A DNA stretch of 64,000 bases, taken from Sulfolobus acidocaldarius SUSAZ. GTDB lineage: Archaea; Thermoproteota; Thermoprotei_A; Sulfolobales; Sulfolobaceae. The translations under genes and the position numbers were made by a program. Below, piece after piece: positions 1-11,149 of the stretch. Location: NCBI GenBank assembly GCA_000508305.1, contig CP006977.1, positions 124,001 through 188,000 of the forward strand, in the 5' to 3' direction. Below the pieces are notes generated by a model, which searched no databases, was not told where the DNA came from, and was given only the letters and a program-made list of their open reading frames with translations. How positions within the stretch are numbered: position 1 is the first letter of the stretch; the number at the start of each line of letters is the position of its first letter.

Positions 1-253
1 TAGAAGAAGACACTGCAACTGTGGATATACTTATTGTTCCACCGGCGGAAAAAATACTTCTACTACTCCCATCTATTGCATACACTTCCATATTTTGTTT
101 TGTTGGAATTACCTCTTTTACAATGTCAGTAGTGATCAATGAGGCTTCGCTTTCTTTAAAATCTTCCCTAGGGACATAAATATTGAAGTACTCTCTTATA
201 TATCTTTGTATTACTTCATTCAGTATTACAGCAAGTTCATTGGTATTACTCAT
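1..253 (-). CDS. NurA-domain nuclease-like protein, N-terminal part
   Basis: The first 84 codons of a gene that runs off the left edge. ATG at 251-253. The translation has a hydrophilic lead of about 55 residues and then a beta-strand ending in an Asp-Gly-Ser motif (D61-G62-S63, context YAIDGSSRS). This resembles the first catalytic aspartate of NurA-family 5'-3' nucleases, which work with HerA in DNA end processing; that role is family knowledge. The rest of the domain is outside the window, so a NurA-like fold without nuclease function is possible. A TATA-like box about 32 nt upstream fits a nearly leaderless transcript. Confidence 0.55.
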   Translation of the reverse strand, partial: MSNTNELAVILNEVIQRYIREYFNIYVPREDFKESEASLITTDIVKEVIPTKQNMEVYAIDGSSRSIFSAGGTISISTVAVSSS

Positions 254-279
254 TCTTTGTTATAATTTTATTAATGTAA

Positions 280-289
280 TATTTAAATA
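280..289 (-). promoter_or_regulatory. TATA-like box of the NurA-like gene
   Basis: On the minus strand the A/T block reads ATTTAAATA and is centred about 32 nt before the ATG at 253. This is the spacing expected for a leaderless or very short-leader archaeal transcript. It sits between this gene and the stop codon of the next minus-strand gene. Confidence 0.5.
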
Positions 290-319
290 TGGCGTAATAC
301 CAATTAGTATTACCATATC

Positions 320-1642
<1,323 letters not shown>

Positions 1643-1809
1643 TACAGTCACCTTATTTTTAATATTTCTAAATCAAAGTTAATAAACTACACATACGCAG
1701 ATTTTTAGATATATTAATATTTAACTACTTATATAATAACTAATAATTAACTTTTATGTGTATTACGAAGTCTATTTTTAGTGTATGTTCTTTATCTAGT
1801 ACAATAAAC

Positions 1810-1849
1810 ACAGCAGTATTGCTGTCCATGAGACCCCTAGATTCCTAGG
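1810..1849. repeat. Two adjacent short hairpins in the 313-bp intergenic region
   Basis: The stretch 1643-1955 holds no gene I can support. Within it are two perfect inverted repeats: a 6-bp stem with a GTAT loop at 1810-1825 (ACAGCA/TGCTGT) and a 5-bp stem with a 4-nt loop at 1836-1849 (CCTAG/CTAGG). The rest is A/T-rich, with a TATA-like ATTTATATAAT near 1903-1913 that probably serves the plus-strand gene at 1956. The hairpins could belong to an untranslated or small RNA, but no C/D box motif was found here. Confidence 0.45.
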
Positions 1850-1955
1850 AAGAAGTTTTAAATTTTCAGGAATCACAATCTCTAACACTTACCTTTTTCT
1901 TTAATTTATATAATAGGTAACTCATTTATAGTGAATTCACCAAGAAATATTTGTT

Positions 1956-2390
1956 ATGGAGAAAACAGGTTTTGAAAATTTAACAAAGAAATTGGATGAG
2001 ATAAGCGAAGCAGGTCTTAGTTTCAATGAAGCTGAGTTAATAAGATTCCTTAGATCTGAAGTTAAGAAGCAGAAAAGTTTGTTAGATTCATTTAACGAAG
2101 CATTAGATTCCCAGAGGTGGGAAGAGGCTTTATCGTCGTTTTTGTTGTTTACACAGAGAGTTAATGTCGTATTCATTTATCTGTTTCAACCTACCCACAT
2201 CTCGTTACTAACAGGAAGTAAAATATCCTCATTACTTGAGGAGTATCTCTCCGCAACATCGCTTTCGATATCCATGTCCCTTCTAAAATTAAGACCACAT
2301 CTCAAGAAAATTGGAGTTGAAAGCATAACGACCTCAATTTTGTCAAACCCACCATCTCTTAACTTTAGTATGGTGATAAAGGGTGAGTAA
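1956..2390 (+). CDS. Unknown 144-residue helical protein, first gene of the pgi-cysS operon
   Basis: I do not recognise a family. The product is soluble and mostly helical: charged in the first 55 residues, with more hydrophobic stretches around residues 60-110. Its stop codon overlaps the GTG start of the isomerase gene by 8 nt, so the two are translationally coupled, and cysS follows directly. A TATA-like element lies about 45 nt upstream. The coding status rests on the overlap and on a full-length open frame beginning with ATG. Confidence 0.65.
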   Translation: MEKTGFENLTKKLDEISEAGLSFNEAELIRFLRSEVKKQKSLLDSFNEALDSQRWEEALSSFLLFTQRVNVVFIYLFQPTHISLLTGSKISSLLEEYLSATSLSISMSLLKLRPHLKKIGVESITTSILSNPPSLNFSMVIKGE

Positions 2391-3303
2391 TGTTTACGAG
2401 AGGTGGAAAGAGTTTTATGAAGACGCAATTTCTCGTGATATACCAGGCATTAAAACCGCTGAAAAAATAGCTTATTTTGGGATTGGTGGAAGTGGAATAC
2501 CAGGTGAAGTCTTAAAACTGCTAGACTTACCTGTGGAGTATAAGCTGTTTAGGAGTTATAAGGTAAAGGTTGATTCAAATACTACAGTTGTGGCTGTAAG
2601 TTACTCTGGAAACACTGCAGAGACACTTGCTGGGGTAAAGAGGGCTCAAGAATTAGGTGTAAAGGAGATAATAGTCATTACCTCTGGAGGTAAACTAAAG
2701 GAGATAGCTGAAAGTAAAGGATATCCTTTATTAAGCTTACCCCAAGGCTATCAGACAAGATTTATTTTTCCGTATATTTTCACATATCTTGTTAGAATCC
2801 TTAACCAGAGTACAGGATCTAGCTATAGAGTACAAGATTTAGTTGAAGGAGTACAAGACAATTTCACCATGTTGTCAGAGGTAAGTATACGAATAGCCAA
2901 TAGAATCACTGGAAAGGTTCCTATATTTTATGCCTCAGATTTACTCCCTATTGCTGAAAGATTTAAACAGGAAGTAAATGAGAATGCTAAGTATCCAGCC
3001 TTTTTCTCTGAGTTACCTGAGGCTAACCATAACGAGATAGAACTTTACTCGTCACGACAGGGAAATCAGTTTATACCAATTGTTATTCCCTCTGATAAGG
3101 TAGATGAGGCTACAGCTTCTCTGATAAATGCAGAGTTAATTTATCCACCTTATCAGGTTATACTTAAAAACATATCCAGCATGTTTCTAATTGCAGGACT
3201 AGCTTCAGTGAAGTTAGCTTCTCAATTGAATATAAAAGCAGAAGAGTTAAGGATAATACCTAAAATAAGAGAAATGACATTCAATTTACTTATGGGTGGT
3301 TAA
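2383..3303 (+). CDS. Bifunctional phosphoglucose/phosphomannose isomerase
   Basis: SIS-domain isomerase of 306 residues, the usual size of crenarchaeal PGI/PMI enzymes that interconvert fructose 6-phosphate with glucose 6-phosphate or mannose 6-phosphate. Visible marks are the GIGGSGIPG loop (33-41), the sugar-phosphate-binding SYSGNT segment (73-78), and the [19 protein letters not shown] catalytic region near residue 210, with the conserved Glu and His of the PGI/PMI family. The GTG start overlaps the preceding gene. cysS begins 2 nt after its stop, so all three genes probably share one transcript. Confidence 0.9.
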   Translation: MSNVYERWKEFYEDAISRDIPGIKTAEKIAYFGIGGSGIPGEVLKLLDLPVEYKLFRSYKVKVDSNTTVVAVSYSGNTAETLAGVKRAQELGVKEIIVITSGGKLKEIAESKGYPLLSLPQGYQTRFIFPYIFTYLVRILNQSTGSSYRVQDLVEGVQDNFTMLSEVSIRIANRITGKVPIFYASDLLPIAERFKQEVNENAKYPAFFSELPEANHNEIELYSSRQGNQFIPIVIPSDKVDEATASLINAELIYPPYQVILKNISSMFLIAGLASVKLASQLNIKAEELRIIPKIREMTFNLLMGG

Positions 3304-3305
3304 TC

Positions 3306-4715
3306 TTGAATCCTCTGAGGCTTTACAACACTCTGGGTAGAAGAATAGAGACTTTTGAATCATTTGATCCATTAACGGTAAAAATGTATGTTTGTGGTCC
3401 TACGGTTTATGACTATGTTCATATAGGTCATGGTAGAGCATTTGTGGGTTTCGATGGTATAGTGAGATACCTTAAGCTGAGGGGCTTTAACGTAATAAGA
3501 GTTCAAAACATTACCGATATAGACGATAAAATAATTAAAAGAGCCAATGAGACAGGCAAGGATTGGAGAGAGATAGTAGATTATTACACAAAGGACTACA
3601 TGGAGTCGCTTAAAGCTTTGAAGGTAGAAATAGATCAACATCCTAGAGTAACCAGTCATATCCAGGAAATAATTGATTTTGTTCAAAAATTAGTAGATAA
3701 AGGTCATGCTTACACAACTTCTAGTGGGAGTGTCTACTTTGATGTGGATTCCTTCCCTAGTTATGGGTTATTATCAGGGAGTAAAAAAGAGGAGTGGAAT
3801 CAGGGAGAAGAAATAGTTAAGGAGAAGAAAAATCCCTATGATTTTGCTCTATGGAAGGCATGGAAGCCCGGAGAGCCCTATTGGGAATCACCATGGGGTA
3901 AGGGTAGACCAGGCTGGCATATTGAATGCTCCACAATGTCAACTAGATATCTCGGTGAGCAGTTTGATATCCACGGTGGAGGTGTGGATCTAGTCTTTCC
4001 TCACCATGAGAATGAAAGGGCACAGAGTGAGGCTCTATTAGGTAAGACATGGGTTAAATACTGGGTTCATGTAGCCTATCTCACAATAAACAAGGAGAAG
4101 ATGAGTAAGTCGCTTGGAAATATAATACCTTTGAATGAGGCACTAAAGAAATGGGGTCCCAGCGTTTTAAGGTTCTGGTACCTGTCTACCAAATATAGAA
4201 ATTCCATAGACTATAGTGAGCAAACCTTAGAGCAGGCTAGATCATCTCTTCAGAGACTCAAAGACGCAATGGGTATAATAAGGAGTGTAATTAAAGAAGA
4301 GCCTAAAAGTCACTCTAATGAAGAGGAAATAAGCACACAGAGAGAAATAATCAGTCTAATCGGTAAGTTTCATGAGGCGATGAGTAACGATTTTGATACT
4401 GCTACTGCTCTTTCAAATATATATGAAATTGCCAACCTAGTTTTCACAAAGATCCAATACACTAGGGATTTCATGGGTGCAATGTTAGCTTTTGGCGCAT
4501 TTAGACAATTTAACTATGTCTTTGGGGTTATGGACGAGGAGTTTAATCCGAGCTATGAAGTTATGTACAAGGTTATAGATTCAGTTGTCGAAATAAGAAA
4601 TATACTAAGAGCTATGAAGATGTATGATCTAAGCGATGAAATAAGATCTGTTCTAGCTAATGCAGGTATTAAGATTTTAGATGGAAAAGAAAAATCTACT
4701 TGGAGGTTTGAGTGA
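3306..4715 (+). CDS. cysS: Cysteinyl-tRNA synthetase
   Basis: Class I synthetase of 469 residues charging tRNA-Cys. The zinc ligand C30 precedes the HIGH signature (39-42), and the KMSKS loop is present near residue 268 in [10 protein letters not shown]. The ECSTMST and PHHENE segments supply the other zinc ligands. The gene starts with TTG, preceded by GGTGG within the end of the isomerase gene. Its 3' end overlaps the convergent Nudix gene by 20 bp (4696-4715). Confidence 0.95.
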   Translation: MNPLRLYNTLGRRIETFESFDPLTVKMYVCGPTVYDYVHIGHGRAFVGFDGIVRYLKLRGFNVIRVQNITDIDDKIIKRANETGKDWREIVDYYTKDYMESLKALKVEIDQHPRVTSHIQEIIDFVQKLVDKGHAYTTSSGSVYFDVDSFPSYGLLSGSKKEEWNQGEEIVKEKKNPYDFALWKAWKPGEPYWESPWGKGRPGWHIECSTMSTRYLGEQFDIHGGGVDLVFPHHENERAQSEALLGKTWVKYWVHVAYLTINKEKMSKSLGNIIPLNEALKKWGPSVLRFWYLSTKYRNSIDYSEQTLEQARSSLQRLKDAMGIIRSVIKEEPKSHSNEEEISTQREIISLIGKFHEAMSNDFDTATALSNIYEIANLVFTKIQYTRDFMGAMLAFGAFRQFNYVFGVMDEEFNPSYEVMYKVIDSVVEIRNILRAMKMYDLSDEIRSVLANAGIKILDGKEKSTWRFE

Positions 4716-5136
4716 CACTTTTTTCAACTATAAACAAGGGAGTTTTTTCTCCGTTAAAGTATCTCTTCAGCATTTCTATAGTGGTTGGACTTACCTTCTC
4801 TAGATATAGATCTTCAAGCCCTAAGAAATCTGCACTTGTGGCATCACTTCCCGGATTCAATTCCCCGTTTACAACTTTGCATATAAAGTCGAAAATTACG
4901 TAGTGATATCCCTCTTTTATTATTTCAACTACGGCTAGCAACTCAATAGGTTCCACGTCTAGGGCAGTTTCCTCCTTCATTTCTCTTTTCACAGCATCTA
5001 CTAGAGTTTCACCGTATTCTACTTTTCCTCCTGGTATAGCCCAATTTCCCTTATTGGGTGGGTTTCTCCTTTTAACTAACAGAACCTTATTGTCTTTGAG
5101 TATTACTCCTCCTACTGCAACTAAAGGTCGTTCCAT
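4696..5136 (-). CDS. Nudix hydrolase
   Basis: A 146-residue Nudix protein. The Nudix box is complete at residues 37-59: G37, E43, R51-E52 and E55-E56, with Ala in place of the usual Gly near its end. Such enzymes hydrolyse nucleoside diphosphates linked to another group (ADP-ribose, oxidised dNTPs, CoA or NADH). The N-terminal [17 protein letters not shown] resembles the ADP-ribose pyrophosphatase and MutT-like groups, but substrate cannot be assigned. It is a single gene converging on cysS. Confidence 0.88.
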   Translation of the reverse strand: MERPLVAVGGVILKDNKVLLVKRRNPPNKGNWAIPGGKVEYGETLVDAVKREMKEETALDVEPIELLAVVEIIKEGYHYVIFDFICKVVNGELNPGSDATSADFLGLEDLYLEKVSPTTIEMLKRYFNGEKTPLFIVEKSVTQTSK

Positions 5137-5190
5137 AATAAAATTAACATAGGATAAAAGTTAATATATAGTAGTTAATGTAGCTTATTG

Positions 5191-6447
5191 ATGCGTGTAT
5201 TTTCATTAGCCCTAATCGTACTATTGATCCCAGTGTTAGTAACCACAGGTTTTGCTATTAACTATAACAGTTATTCGACTCAAAAGATAAGTCAACTCAC
5301 AATTTATTCTCAGCTACAATATGACCTCAAACAGGTTTCAGGTAATAAAACTAATTTGTACTCAGTGGATTATAACGTAAAGGGTTATCAAGGTGCCTCT
5401 GTTAACGTTAGTGTTATTATAAATAAGCTAAGCATAACAAAACCAAATAATGCAACACTACCAATATCTTCAGGTAATTACACCGTAAATCTACTTGATG
5501 AGTTATTAAACCTCCATTATCCTTATTTCTTACCTTACCTAATGTTTAATCAGACATACGGGATATATCTTAAAGATGCTACTTATGTAGTATACTTCGC
5601 CGGAAACTCCACATTTAAGTTAATGAACCAGAATATATCTGCATATAAATTCTACCTACTATCAAATACTTCTTCTAATGCTTCTCAATATGTTGTACTA
5701 CCTAATGGTATATTAGCAAATGCAACGTTCACTGGTGCTAATTATACTTATGTCTTCACTTTAAAGAACTATACTGATCCCATTGTCCTGAATATTAATT
5801 CAACGGATCTCGGTGATGGTGTCTCAAAACCATATCTATACGTGTATAGTATATACAATCAAGCTTATCAGACTCTTACACCTGACGCATATCTTGAGAT
5901 TTATTATCCCTTCCAGATAGGTGACTATATGGCTGAACTATACTATTTACTTTATCCACAATCAGGAAGTGCTCTTGTTCAAAATGTGCTTTTAGGTAAC
6001 AATGTTAATTTCCAGGTATATTTTAAGCCTTATAACCAAGATATAATTACATTCTTACCTAGTGTTGGAGGTAACCAAATCACTTGGAGTGGGCAAAAAC
6101 TTACCCTAGCGAATACCACCGACCTAAAACTTGTCAACGGAAGCGTTGTTAAAGCATACCTATACAAGTACAGTGATAATTTCTCCACTGTTTACATTTA
6201 CTTCTCCATGAATGGTGTTTTATTACAACAAATGAACTACTCTTACACGTATAAGACTTATATAAACGAATTGAGTTTCTTAGGTAATAACTACTATCCC
6301 TTAAACACTACATTACCTACTTTAACTAAGCCAAGCTATACTACATTACCCTATCAGGCTGTAGACTTTAACACTTTCCTAATTGGAACTATAATTTTCA
6401 CTGTAGTTTTATCGATATTAATCATAGTTTTTAGACAAAAAACATGA
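5191..6447 (+). CDS. Extracytoplasmic membrane-anchored glycoprotein-like protein
   Basis: A 418-residue protein with a hydrophobic N-terminal signal segment (about residues 3-23) and a single C-terminal membrane helix (about 395-413) followed by a short basic tail. Between them is a Tyr/Asn/Ser/Thr-rich domain with many N-x-S/T sequons, typical of heavily glycosylated Sulfolobales surface proteins. I do not recognise the domain. I prefer the ATG at 5191 to a TTG one codon earlier, because a TATA-like TTAATATATA at 5161-5170 lies about 25 nt upstream and suggests a leaderless message. Confidence 0.75.
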   Translation: MRVFSLALIVLLIPVLVTTGFAINYNSYSTQKISQLTIYSQLQYDLKQVSGNKTNLYSVDYNVKGYQGASVNVSVIINKLSITKPNNATLPISSGNYTVNLLDELLNLHYPYFLPYLMFNQTYGIYLKDATYVVYFAGNSTFKLMNQNISAYKFYLLSNTSSNASQYVVLPNGILANATFTGANYTYVFTLKNYTDPIVLNINSTDLGDGVSKPYLYVYSIYNQAYQTLTPDAYLEIYYPFQIGDYMAELYYLLYPQSGSALVQNVLLGNNVNFQVYFKPYNQDIITFLPSVGGNQITWSGQKLTLANTTDLKLVNGSVVKAYLYKYSDNFSTVYIYFSMNGVLLQQMNYSYTYKTYINELSFLGNNYYPLNTTLPTLTKPSYTTLPYQAVDFNTFLIGTIIFTVVLSILIIVFRQKT

Positions 6448-6567
6448 TTTTTCTTTGATTATATTGTCATTAGGCAATTTGATTTATCACTAGTTTTTAC
6501 TACTGATTTTAGCACAAATTATAGCTAAATTAAAATTGTTTAGAGAGAAGAATTACTTGGATAAAAT

Positions 6568-7839
6568 ATGAATTCTTCTGCGGTAGAGGAAACTTTATCC
6601 TCTAATTTATATGTACAACAGGTAAAGAAACTATATAATGTTGGTAAAATTTTAGGTTTAAATGAAGATGTTTTAGATACTCTAGCTCAACCTGAAAGAG
6701 TTATTCAGGTTAAGATTGAAATAAAAGGTAAGGACGGTCAAGTAAGAACTTTTATGGGTTGGAGATCCCAGCATAACAGTGCCCTTGGTCCCTATAAGGG
6801 TGGTGTAAGGTATCATCCAAATGTTACTCAGGACGAGGTAGTGGCTTTATCTATGATGATGACATGGAAGAATGCTTTACTTTTGCTACCTTATGGAGGA
6901 GGAAAAGGAGGTATAAGAGTAGATCCCTCAAAACTAACTCAAGATGAGCTAGAGCAACTATCCCGAAGATATGTAGGTGCTTTATACAAATACATAGGTA
7001 GTGATATCGATATACCTGCACCTGATGTTAATACGAACCCTCAAACAATGGCTTGGTATGTAGATGAATACATTAAGATTACAGGAAGAGCAGATTATGC
7101 CGCATTTACAGGAAAACCCATTGAATTAGGAGGCTTACCTGCAAGAATTTACAGTACAGGTCTGGGTGTAGCTACAACAGCCAGACTTGCAGCTGAGAAA
7201 GTATTAGGTGGTATAGAGGGAGCTAGAGTACTAATTCAGGGCTTTGGTAACGTAGGTAGTTTCACTGCAAAGTTCTTAGAGGAAATGGGTGCTAAAATTG
7301 TTGGAATAAGCGACATAAAGGGAGGAGTTATAAATTACAACGGAATAGATGTAAAGAAAGCACTAGAGGTTAAGGATAACACAGGAAGCGTAGTTAATTA
7401 TCCAGATGGTAAGAAAGTCACAAATGAGGAGTTCCTGGTAAGTGACTGCGATATTCTCATTCCAGCTGCTATAGAGAATGTAATTCACAAGTTCAATGCT
7501 CCAAAAGTAAAGGCAAAGCTGATAGTCGAAGGTGCAAATGGTCCGTTAACAGCTGACGCTGACGTAGTAATGAAGGACAGGGGAATCATGGTAGTCCCTG
7601 ATATTTTAGCTAATGCAGGAGGCGTAGTTGGAAGCTATGTTGAATGGGCTAATAACAAAATGGGAGAGATAATGGATGAAGAAGAGGCAAGAAAACTAAT
7701 AGCTAGCAGAATGGAGAGAGCGTTTGATTACGTATACACTAAATATAATAAGTTAGGAGATCAGGATATGAGAACTGCTGCAATGGCAATGGCAATAGAG
7801 AGAGTAGTAAATGCAATGAAAGTCAGAGGAAAATTATGA
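6568..7839 (+). CDS. gdhA: Glutamate dehydrogenase
   Basis: A 423-residue Glu/Leu/Phe/Val dehydrogenase, the usual length of hexameric archaeal GDH, interconverting glutamate with 2-oxoglutarate and ammonia. The glutamate-binding [10 protein letters not shown] segment (75-84) and the catalytic lysine K113 in GGGKGG are intact, and a GFGNVG nucleotide loop lies near residue 225. The A/T-rich AATTAAAATT about 35 nt upstream is the best TATA candidate and would leave a short leader. The gene stands alone, back to back at its 3' end with a DUF131 gene that begins 1 nt beyond its stop. Confidence 0.95.
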   Translation: MNSSAVEETLSSNLYVQQVKKLYNVGKILGLNEDVLDTLAQPERVIQVKIEIKGKDGQVRTFMGWRSQHNSALGPYKGGVRYHPNVTQDEVVALSMMMTWKNALLLLPYGGGKGGIRVDPSKLTQDELEQLSRRYVGALYKYIGSDIDIPAPDVNTNPQTMAWYVDEYIKITGRADYAAFTGKPIELGGLPARIYSTGLGVATTARLAAEKVLGGIEGARVLIQGFGNVGSFTAKFLEEMGAKIVGISDIKGGVINYNGIDVKKALEVKDNTGSVVNYPDGKKVTNEEFLVSDCDILIPAAIENVIHKFNAPKVKAKLIVEGANGPLTADADVVMKDRGIMVVPDILANAGGVVGSYVEWANNKMGEIMDEEEARKLIASRMERAFDYVYTKYNKLGDQDMRTAAMAMAIERVVNAMKVRGKL

Positions 7840-8121
7840 TTAGAGTACATAACTTAAAACTACAAATGCGATAATTAGTATAATCATTATGACGCCAATT
7901 ATTAATGCCATTTTTGCCATATCTTTATTACTTCCAAAGACGATAGGAATAGGACCTATAAAAATAACTCCACCATATTCTGTTTTTGTTTCTTCTCTCT
8001 GATTCTCACTCTTCTCCTTTTTGGAGCTTTTTATTATTCCGCTAACAATTCCTACAATAACCAGTATTAAGCCCACGAATATTATTGTTAATCCTATAGC
8101 AGAGAGGATATCAGTACTCAT
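7840..8121 (-). CDS. DUF131 (TIGR00304-type) small membrane protein
   Basis: A 93-residue protein with two membrane helices (about 8-28 and 70-92) separated by a charged loop. The loop ends in GGVIFIGPIPIVFGS followed by the second helix. This signature is characteristic of the archaeal DUF131 family, whose function is unknown. The ATG lies 4 nt after the stop of the OLD-like ATPase gene on the same strand, so the two are probably cotranscribed, with DUF131 second. Confidence 0.75.
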   Translation of the reverse strand: MSTDILSAIGLTIIFVGLILVIVGIVSGIIKSSKKEKSENQREETKTEYGGVIFIGPIPIVFGSNKDMAKMALIIGVIMIILIIAFVVLSYVL

Positions 8122-8125
8122 AATA

Positions 8126-9613
8126 TTATATGGTTTCTTCGAAAGATTTAATTTTATTTGCTAAAATCTCCATCTCTTTAGGCATTTCAGCCCCATCTTC
8201 TGTTGTCACTAGCTCTCCTATACTTCCCCTAAACTTATCATAATCAATTCCTCTCTTTTTGAACACATTTACTAGCCATCTGTATGTTTCCTCTTTAGTT
8301 AAATCCCTTAACTCTTTCTCATCAGGATATATTCCGAAATTCTTAATGACTTCTATTAATTTTGCCTTGGTATAGTAGTTTTCGACTTCCCTATTAAGAG
8401 GAACACAGAATTCCCTAAGACGATTATCAATTTTCTCACATAATCCTAAGAATATTACATTTAAATCCAATGCATTCTTTAATGAAAGCCATAATTGCAA
8501 CTCAATGTCGTTAGATGCTTTAAAAATGGTAATTCCCAGTTCCTGCCTATTTAATCCAATCTTCTTTAGCCAGTTTTCTATGACAGGAGGTTCAACTAGA
8601 TCACTTGCCAATATTATTATTCTATTAAATAATACGTCACTTATGTTAGCCTTTAGCAGTCCAAGAACTTTCTTCAATCTCTCTTCTGGTCTAACTGAAA
8701 TAGCCGAGGAGACACCATTTTTCTTCCTCATTATAACATAACTATCAACTGAAGAGCTAACTATATATGGAGAATGTGTTGTAACGAAAACCTGAAATAC
8801 ATCATTATTAGTCCACTCCTTTATCAGTCTCATAATTTTTGATTGTAAAGTGGGATACATATTCACCTCAGGCTCTTCCAGTAAAAGAACTTTACTACCA
8901 CTCAACCACAGAATGAATAACATTAAGATTACTCTTTGGAATCCACTGGCGGCTAGGTCGATATATATTGGCAAGTTCTGTATGTTTAAAACCAGCTTCC
9001 CTCCATCCCAGAACTCTAAACCTTTAATTTCCGGTATGGTGTTACTAACAAGGTTTACAAAATCATACCATTTTCTCTTCATATTTATAGGACTTCTATT
9101 CATATCTATCATTCTCTTCATAGTAGAGTCGAAGTAATACTGATCGAATATTGGTACATACTCTACAGCCTGAGATGCAAAGGAAAATAGTTGTTTAACA
9201 ATTTCCAGATCGTCTTTTGTAGGAGTTCCACCATTTATGCTCAGTGACTCTAGAGACCACTCAATGAACTTATTATTATATTGTAATGTATTTACCACCT
9301 CAACCCTGATTTTCCCGTTTCTACCAGTGTTCCTGAAAACCTCTTGTTCGTTAAATTCTATTACTCCCCCGATTTTAATCAGTTTAGAAACATCGTAATC
9401 TCTCCATAGAAGCATATACTCTCCATTCCTATCTTCAATATTTCTTTTTTCTAACCCTGCACCTAAGTTCTTTATAAACAGATATATAGCAGTGAGAAGG
9501 TTTGTCTTTCCGTAGCCGTTATAACCAACTATTATATTTAGACCTCCTAGACCTGTTAATTTGACTGAGGATATGCTTCTGAAGTTGTTCACGTAAAACT
9601 CAATAAGCTTCAT
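8126..9613 (-). CDS. OLD-like / RecF-type AAA ATPase
   Basis: A 495-residue ABC-class ATPase. The N-terminus has the MKLIEFYVNNFRS start of RecF/SMC/OLD ATPases, Walker A GYNGYGKT at 30-37, a Walker B-like LLLEEPEVN near residue 240 and the VTTHSP His-switch near 278. The last 200 residues sit where OLD nucleases carry a TOPRIM domain. Here the expected acidic start appears altered (LASDLVEPPVIENWL), so nuclease activity is doubtful. OLD-family proteins take part in phage defence and DNA repair; no partner such as GajB is adjacent. The neighbour is a DUF131 membrane protein. Confidence 0.7.
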   Translation of the reverse strand: MKLIEFYVNNFRSISSVKLTGLGGLNIIVGYNGYGKTNLLTAIYLFIKNLGAGLEKRNIEDRNGEYMLLWRDYDVSKLIKIGGVIEFNEQEVFRNTGRNGKIRVEVVNTLQYNNKFIEWSLESLSINGGTPTKDDLEIVKQLFSFASQAVEYVPIFDQYYFDSTMKRMIDMNRSPINMKRKWYDFVNLVSNTIPEIKGLEFWDGGKLVLNIQNLPIYIDLAASGFQRVILMLFILWLSGSKVLLLEEPEVNMYPTLQSKIMRLIKEWTNNDVFQVFVTTHSPYIVSSSVDSYVIMRKKNGVSSAISVRPEERLKKVLGLLKANISDVLFNRIIILASDLVEPPVIENWLKKIGLNRQELGITIFKASNDIELQLWLSLKNALDLNVIFLGLCEKIDNRLREFCVPLNREVENYYTKAKLIEVIKNFGIYPDEKELRDLTKEETYRWLVNVFKKRGIDYDKFRGSIGELVTTEDGAEMPKEMEILANKIKSFEETI

Positions 9614-9723
9614 ACTACACTCTCAATCATAATTAAGACTATCAGAGATATAATTGTTAAGTAGTACAAAGAAAGAAGTTTCTCTTCATAAGAAAAAAGG
9701 GGGTATTATTAGCCTTAATGATT

Positions 9724-10512
9724 TTAAAGCGTAGCCCTAATAGCTCCACCATCTACTGGTATTAAAACACCATTTACATAAGTTGCTAAACTTGAAGCCA
9801 GAAATATTATAACATTAGCAACTTCCTCTGGACTCCCAAATCTCCTAAGTGGAATATCTCTTGTTACTTCGTCGATCACCTGTTCCTCGGTCTTATTCTC
9901 GTTCTTTGCCCTATTCTTAACAACTTCTTTTAACCTATCTGTCAACGTCCAACCCTGCATTATTCCATTCACTAAAATACCTTTAGGTCCTAGTTCCCTT
10001 GAGGCTACTTTTATTAGACCTGCTAAGGACAGTCTTACCACATTGGACAGGTCTAAATTATCCATTGGTTGCTTTAAGGTAAATGAGGTAGCTAATATAA
10101 TTCTTCCATCCTTTCCCATTCTTTTACCTGCCTCTCTTACTGCGACCACTGCGCTCATTAATAGTAAGTTAAATGCATTCCTCCAGTCCTCATCTGTCAA
10201 AGTCATTAGATCTCCTGGCTTTGGACTACCAGTATTATATACGAATATGTCTAGTCCATTTAACATCTTATAGCCTTCATCTATGAGCTTTACAACATCA
10301 TAAGTCTTGGTTAAATCTGCCGTAATATAATGAACCTTACCTATACTCTTTAATTTCTCATATGCTGAAATAAGGTTCTTTTCGTCATGTGAGGATATGA
10401 TTACCTCTGCACCCTCTTCAACAAACCTCTTTGCCGTAGCAAACCCTATTCCCTTGCTAGAGGCTGTGACAATTACTTTTTTACCTTTTATTCCTAGATC
10501 TATCTTCTCCAC
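9724..10512 (-). CDS. Short-chain dehydrogenase-like protein with unusual active site
   Basis: A 262-residue classical SDR fold. The cofactor loop is present (T16 to G23, ASSKGIG), as are the NTG-like segment near residue 90 and a conserved C-terminal PVDGG. The usual Y-x3-K catalytic pair is not seen: the aligned stretch LSNVVRLSLAGL has Ser and Arg in those positions, though the upstream serine (ATSFT) remains. The protein may therefore be catalytically different or non-oxidoreductive. Its start overlaps the end of the uracil-DNA glycosylase gene by 32 nt, so the two form an operon. Substrate unknown. Confidence 0.75.
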   Translation of the reverse strand: MEKIDLGIKGKKVIVTASSKGIGFATAKRFVEEGAEVIISSHDEKNLISAYEKLKSIGKVHYITADLTKTYDVVKLIDEGYKMLNGLDIFVYNTGSPKPGDLMTLTDEDWRNAFNLLLMSAVVAVREAGKRMGKDGRIILATSFTLKQPMDNLDLSNVVRLSLAGLIKVASRELGPKGILVNGIMQGWTLTDRLKEVVKNRAKNENKTEEQVIDEVTRDIPLRRFGSPEEVANVIIFLASSLATYVNGVLIPVDGGAIRATL

Positions 10513-11122
10513 CTAAGAAGAATTCAATCGTATATCTTTTTGAATCTTTCGAAACGTTTATAAGTTTCTTTATCATCTTAAAGTCATCCTCAAGCACACT
10601 TCTTAGGTTTGGGTTATATAATGCGGCAGCAGGATGATAAGTCGGAAATATCTTTATGGAGTCCTGGTCAATTTTCCATTCATACACTTTTCCCCTACTT
10701 TTAGTTATGGAACGGAATTGAATATTAGCCTTTGAGAGAATATAAGAAGTCGAATGTCTACCTAATGTAACAATTAACTGTGGCTTTATTAATTTGATTT
10801 GAAGATCAAGATATGATGAACATGCAGTGATCTCGTTTTCTTCAGGGTCTCTATTATTTGGTGGTCTACATTTGACAACATTTGTTATGAAAACTTCGTC
10901 TCTTTTAATACCCAGGGTGTCTTCTATCAGTCTAGTGAGTAGTTTTCCAGCTGAACCGACAAAAGGTCTTCCTTCTTCATCCTCAGTTTCACCTGGAGCT
11001 TCTCCAATAAACATAACCTTTGCCTTGGGATTCCCTTCACCGGGAACAGCGTTCTTTCTGTTCATCCAAAGTTTACACTTTCTACAAACTTTAATTTCGT
11101 TAGCTATCTCATCTAACTCCAT
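10481..11122 (-). CDS. Family 4 uracil-DNA glycosylase
   Basis: A 213-residue UDG of the thermophile iron-sulfur type, which removes uracil from DNA to counter cytosine deamination at high temperature. Four cysteines that bind the [4Fe-4S] cluster are visible at 13, 16, 85 and 101. Motif A is GEAPGETEDEEGRPFVG (40-56), and a YHPAAAL motif near residue 162 supplies the catalytic-site histidine. The 5' end is close to a C/D box sRNA on the same strand, whose D box ends about 30 nt upstream of the ATG. Confidence 0.93.
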   Translation of the reverse strand: MELDEIANEIKVCRKCKLWMNRKNAVPGEGNPKAKVMFIGEAPGETEDEEGRPFVGSAGKLLTRLIEDTLGIKRDEVFITNVVKCRPPNNRDPEENEITACSSYLDLQIKLIKPQLIVTLGRHSTSYILSKANIQFRSITKSRGKVYEWKIDQDSIKIFPTYHPAAALYNPNLRSVLEDDFKMIKKLINVSKDSKRYTIEFFLGGEDRSRNKR

Positions 11123-11149
11123 TATACATATTTTTATGAAAAGACTATA

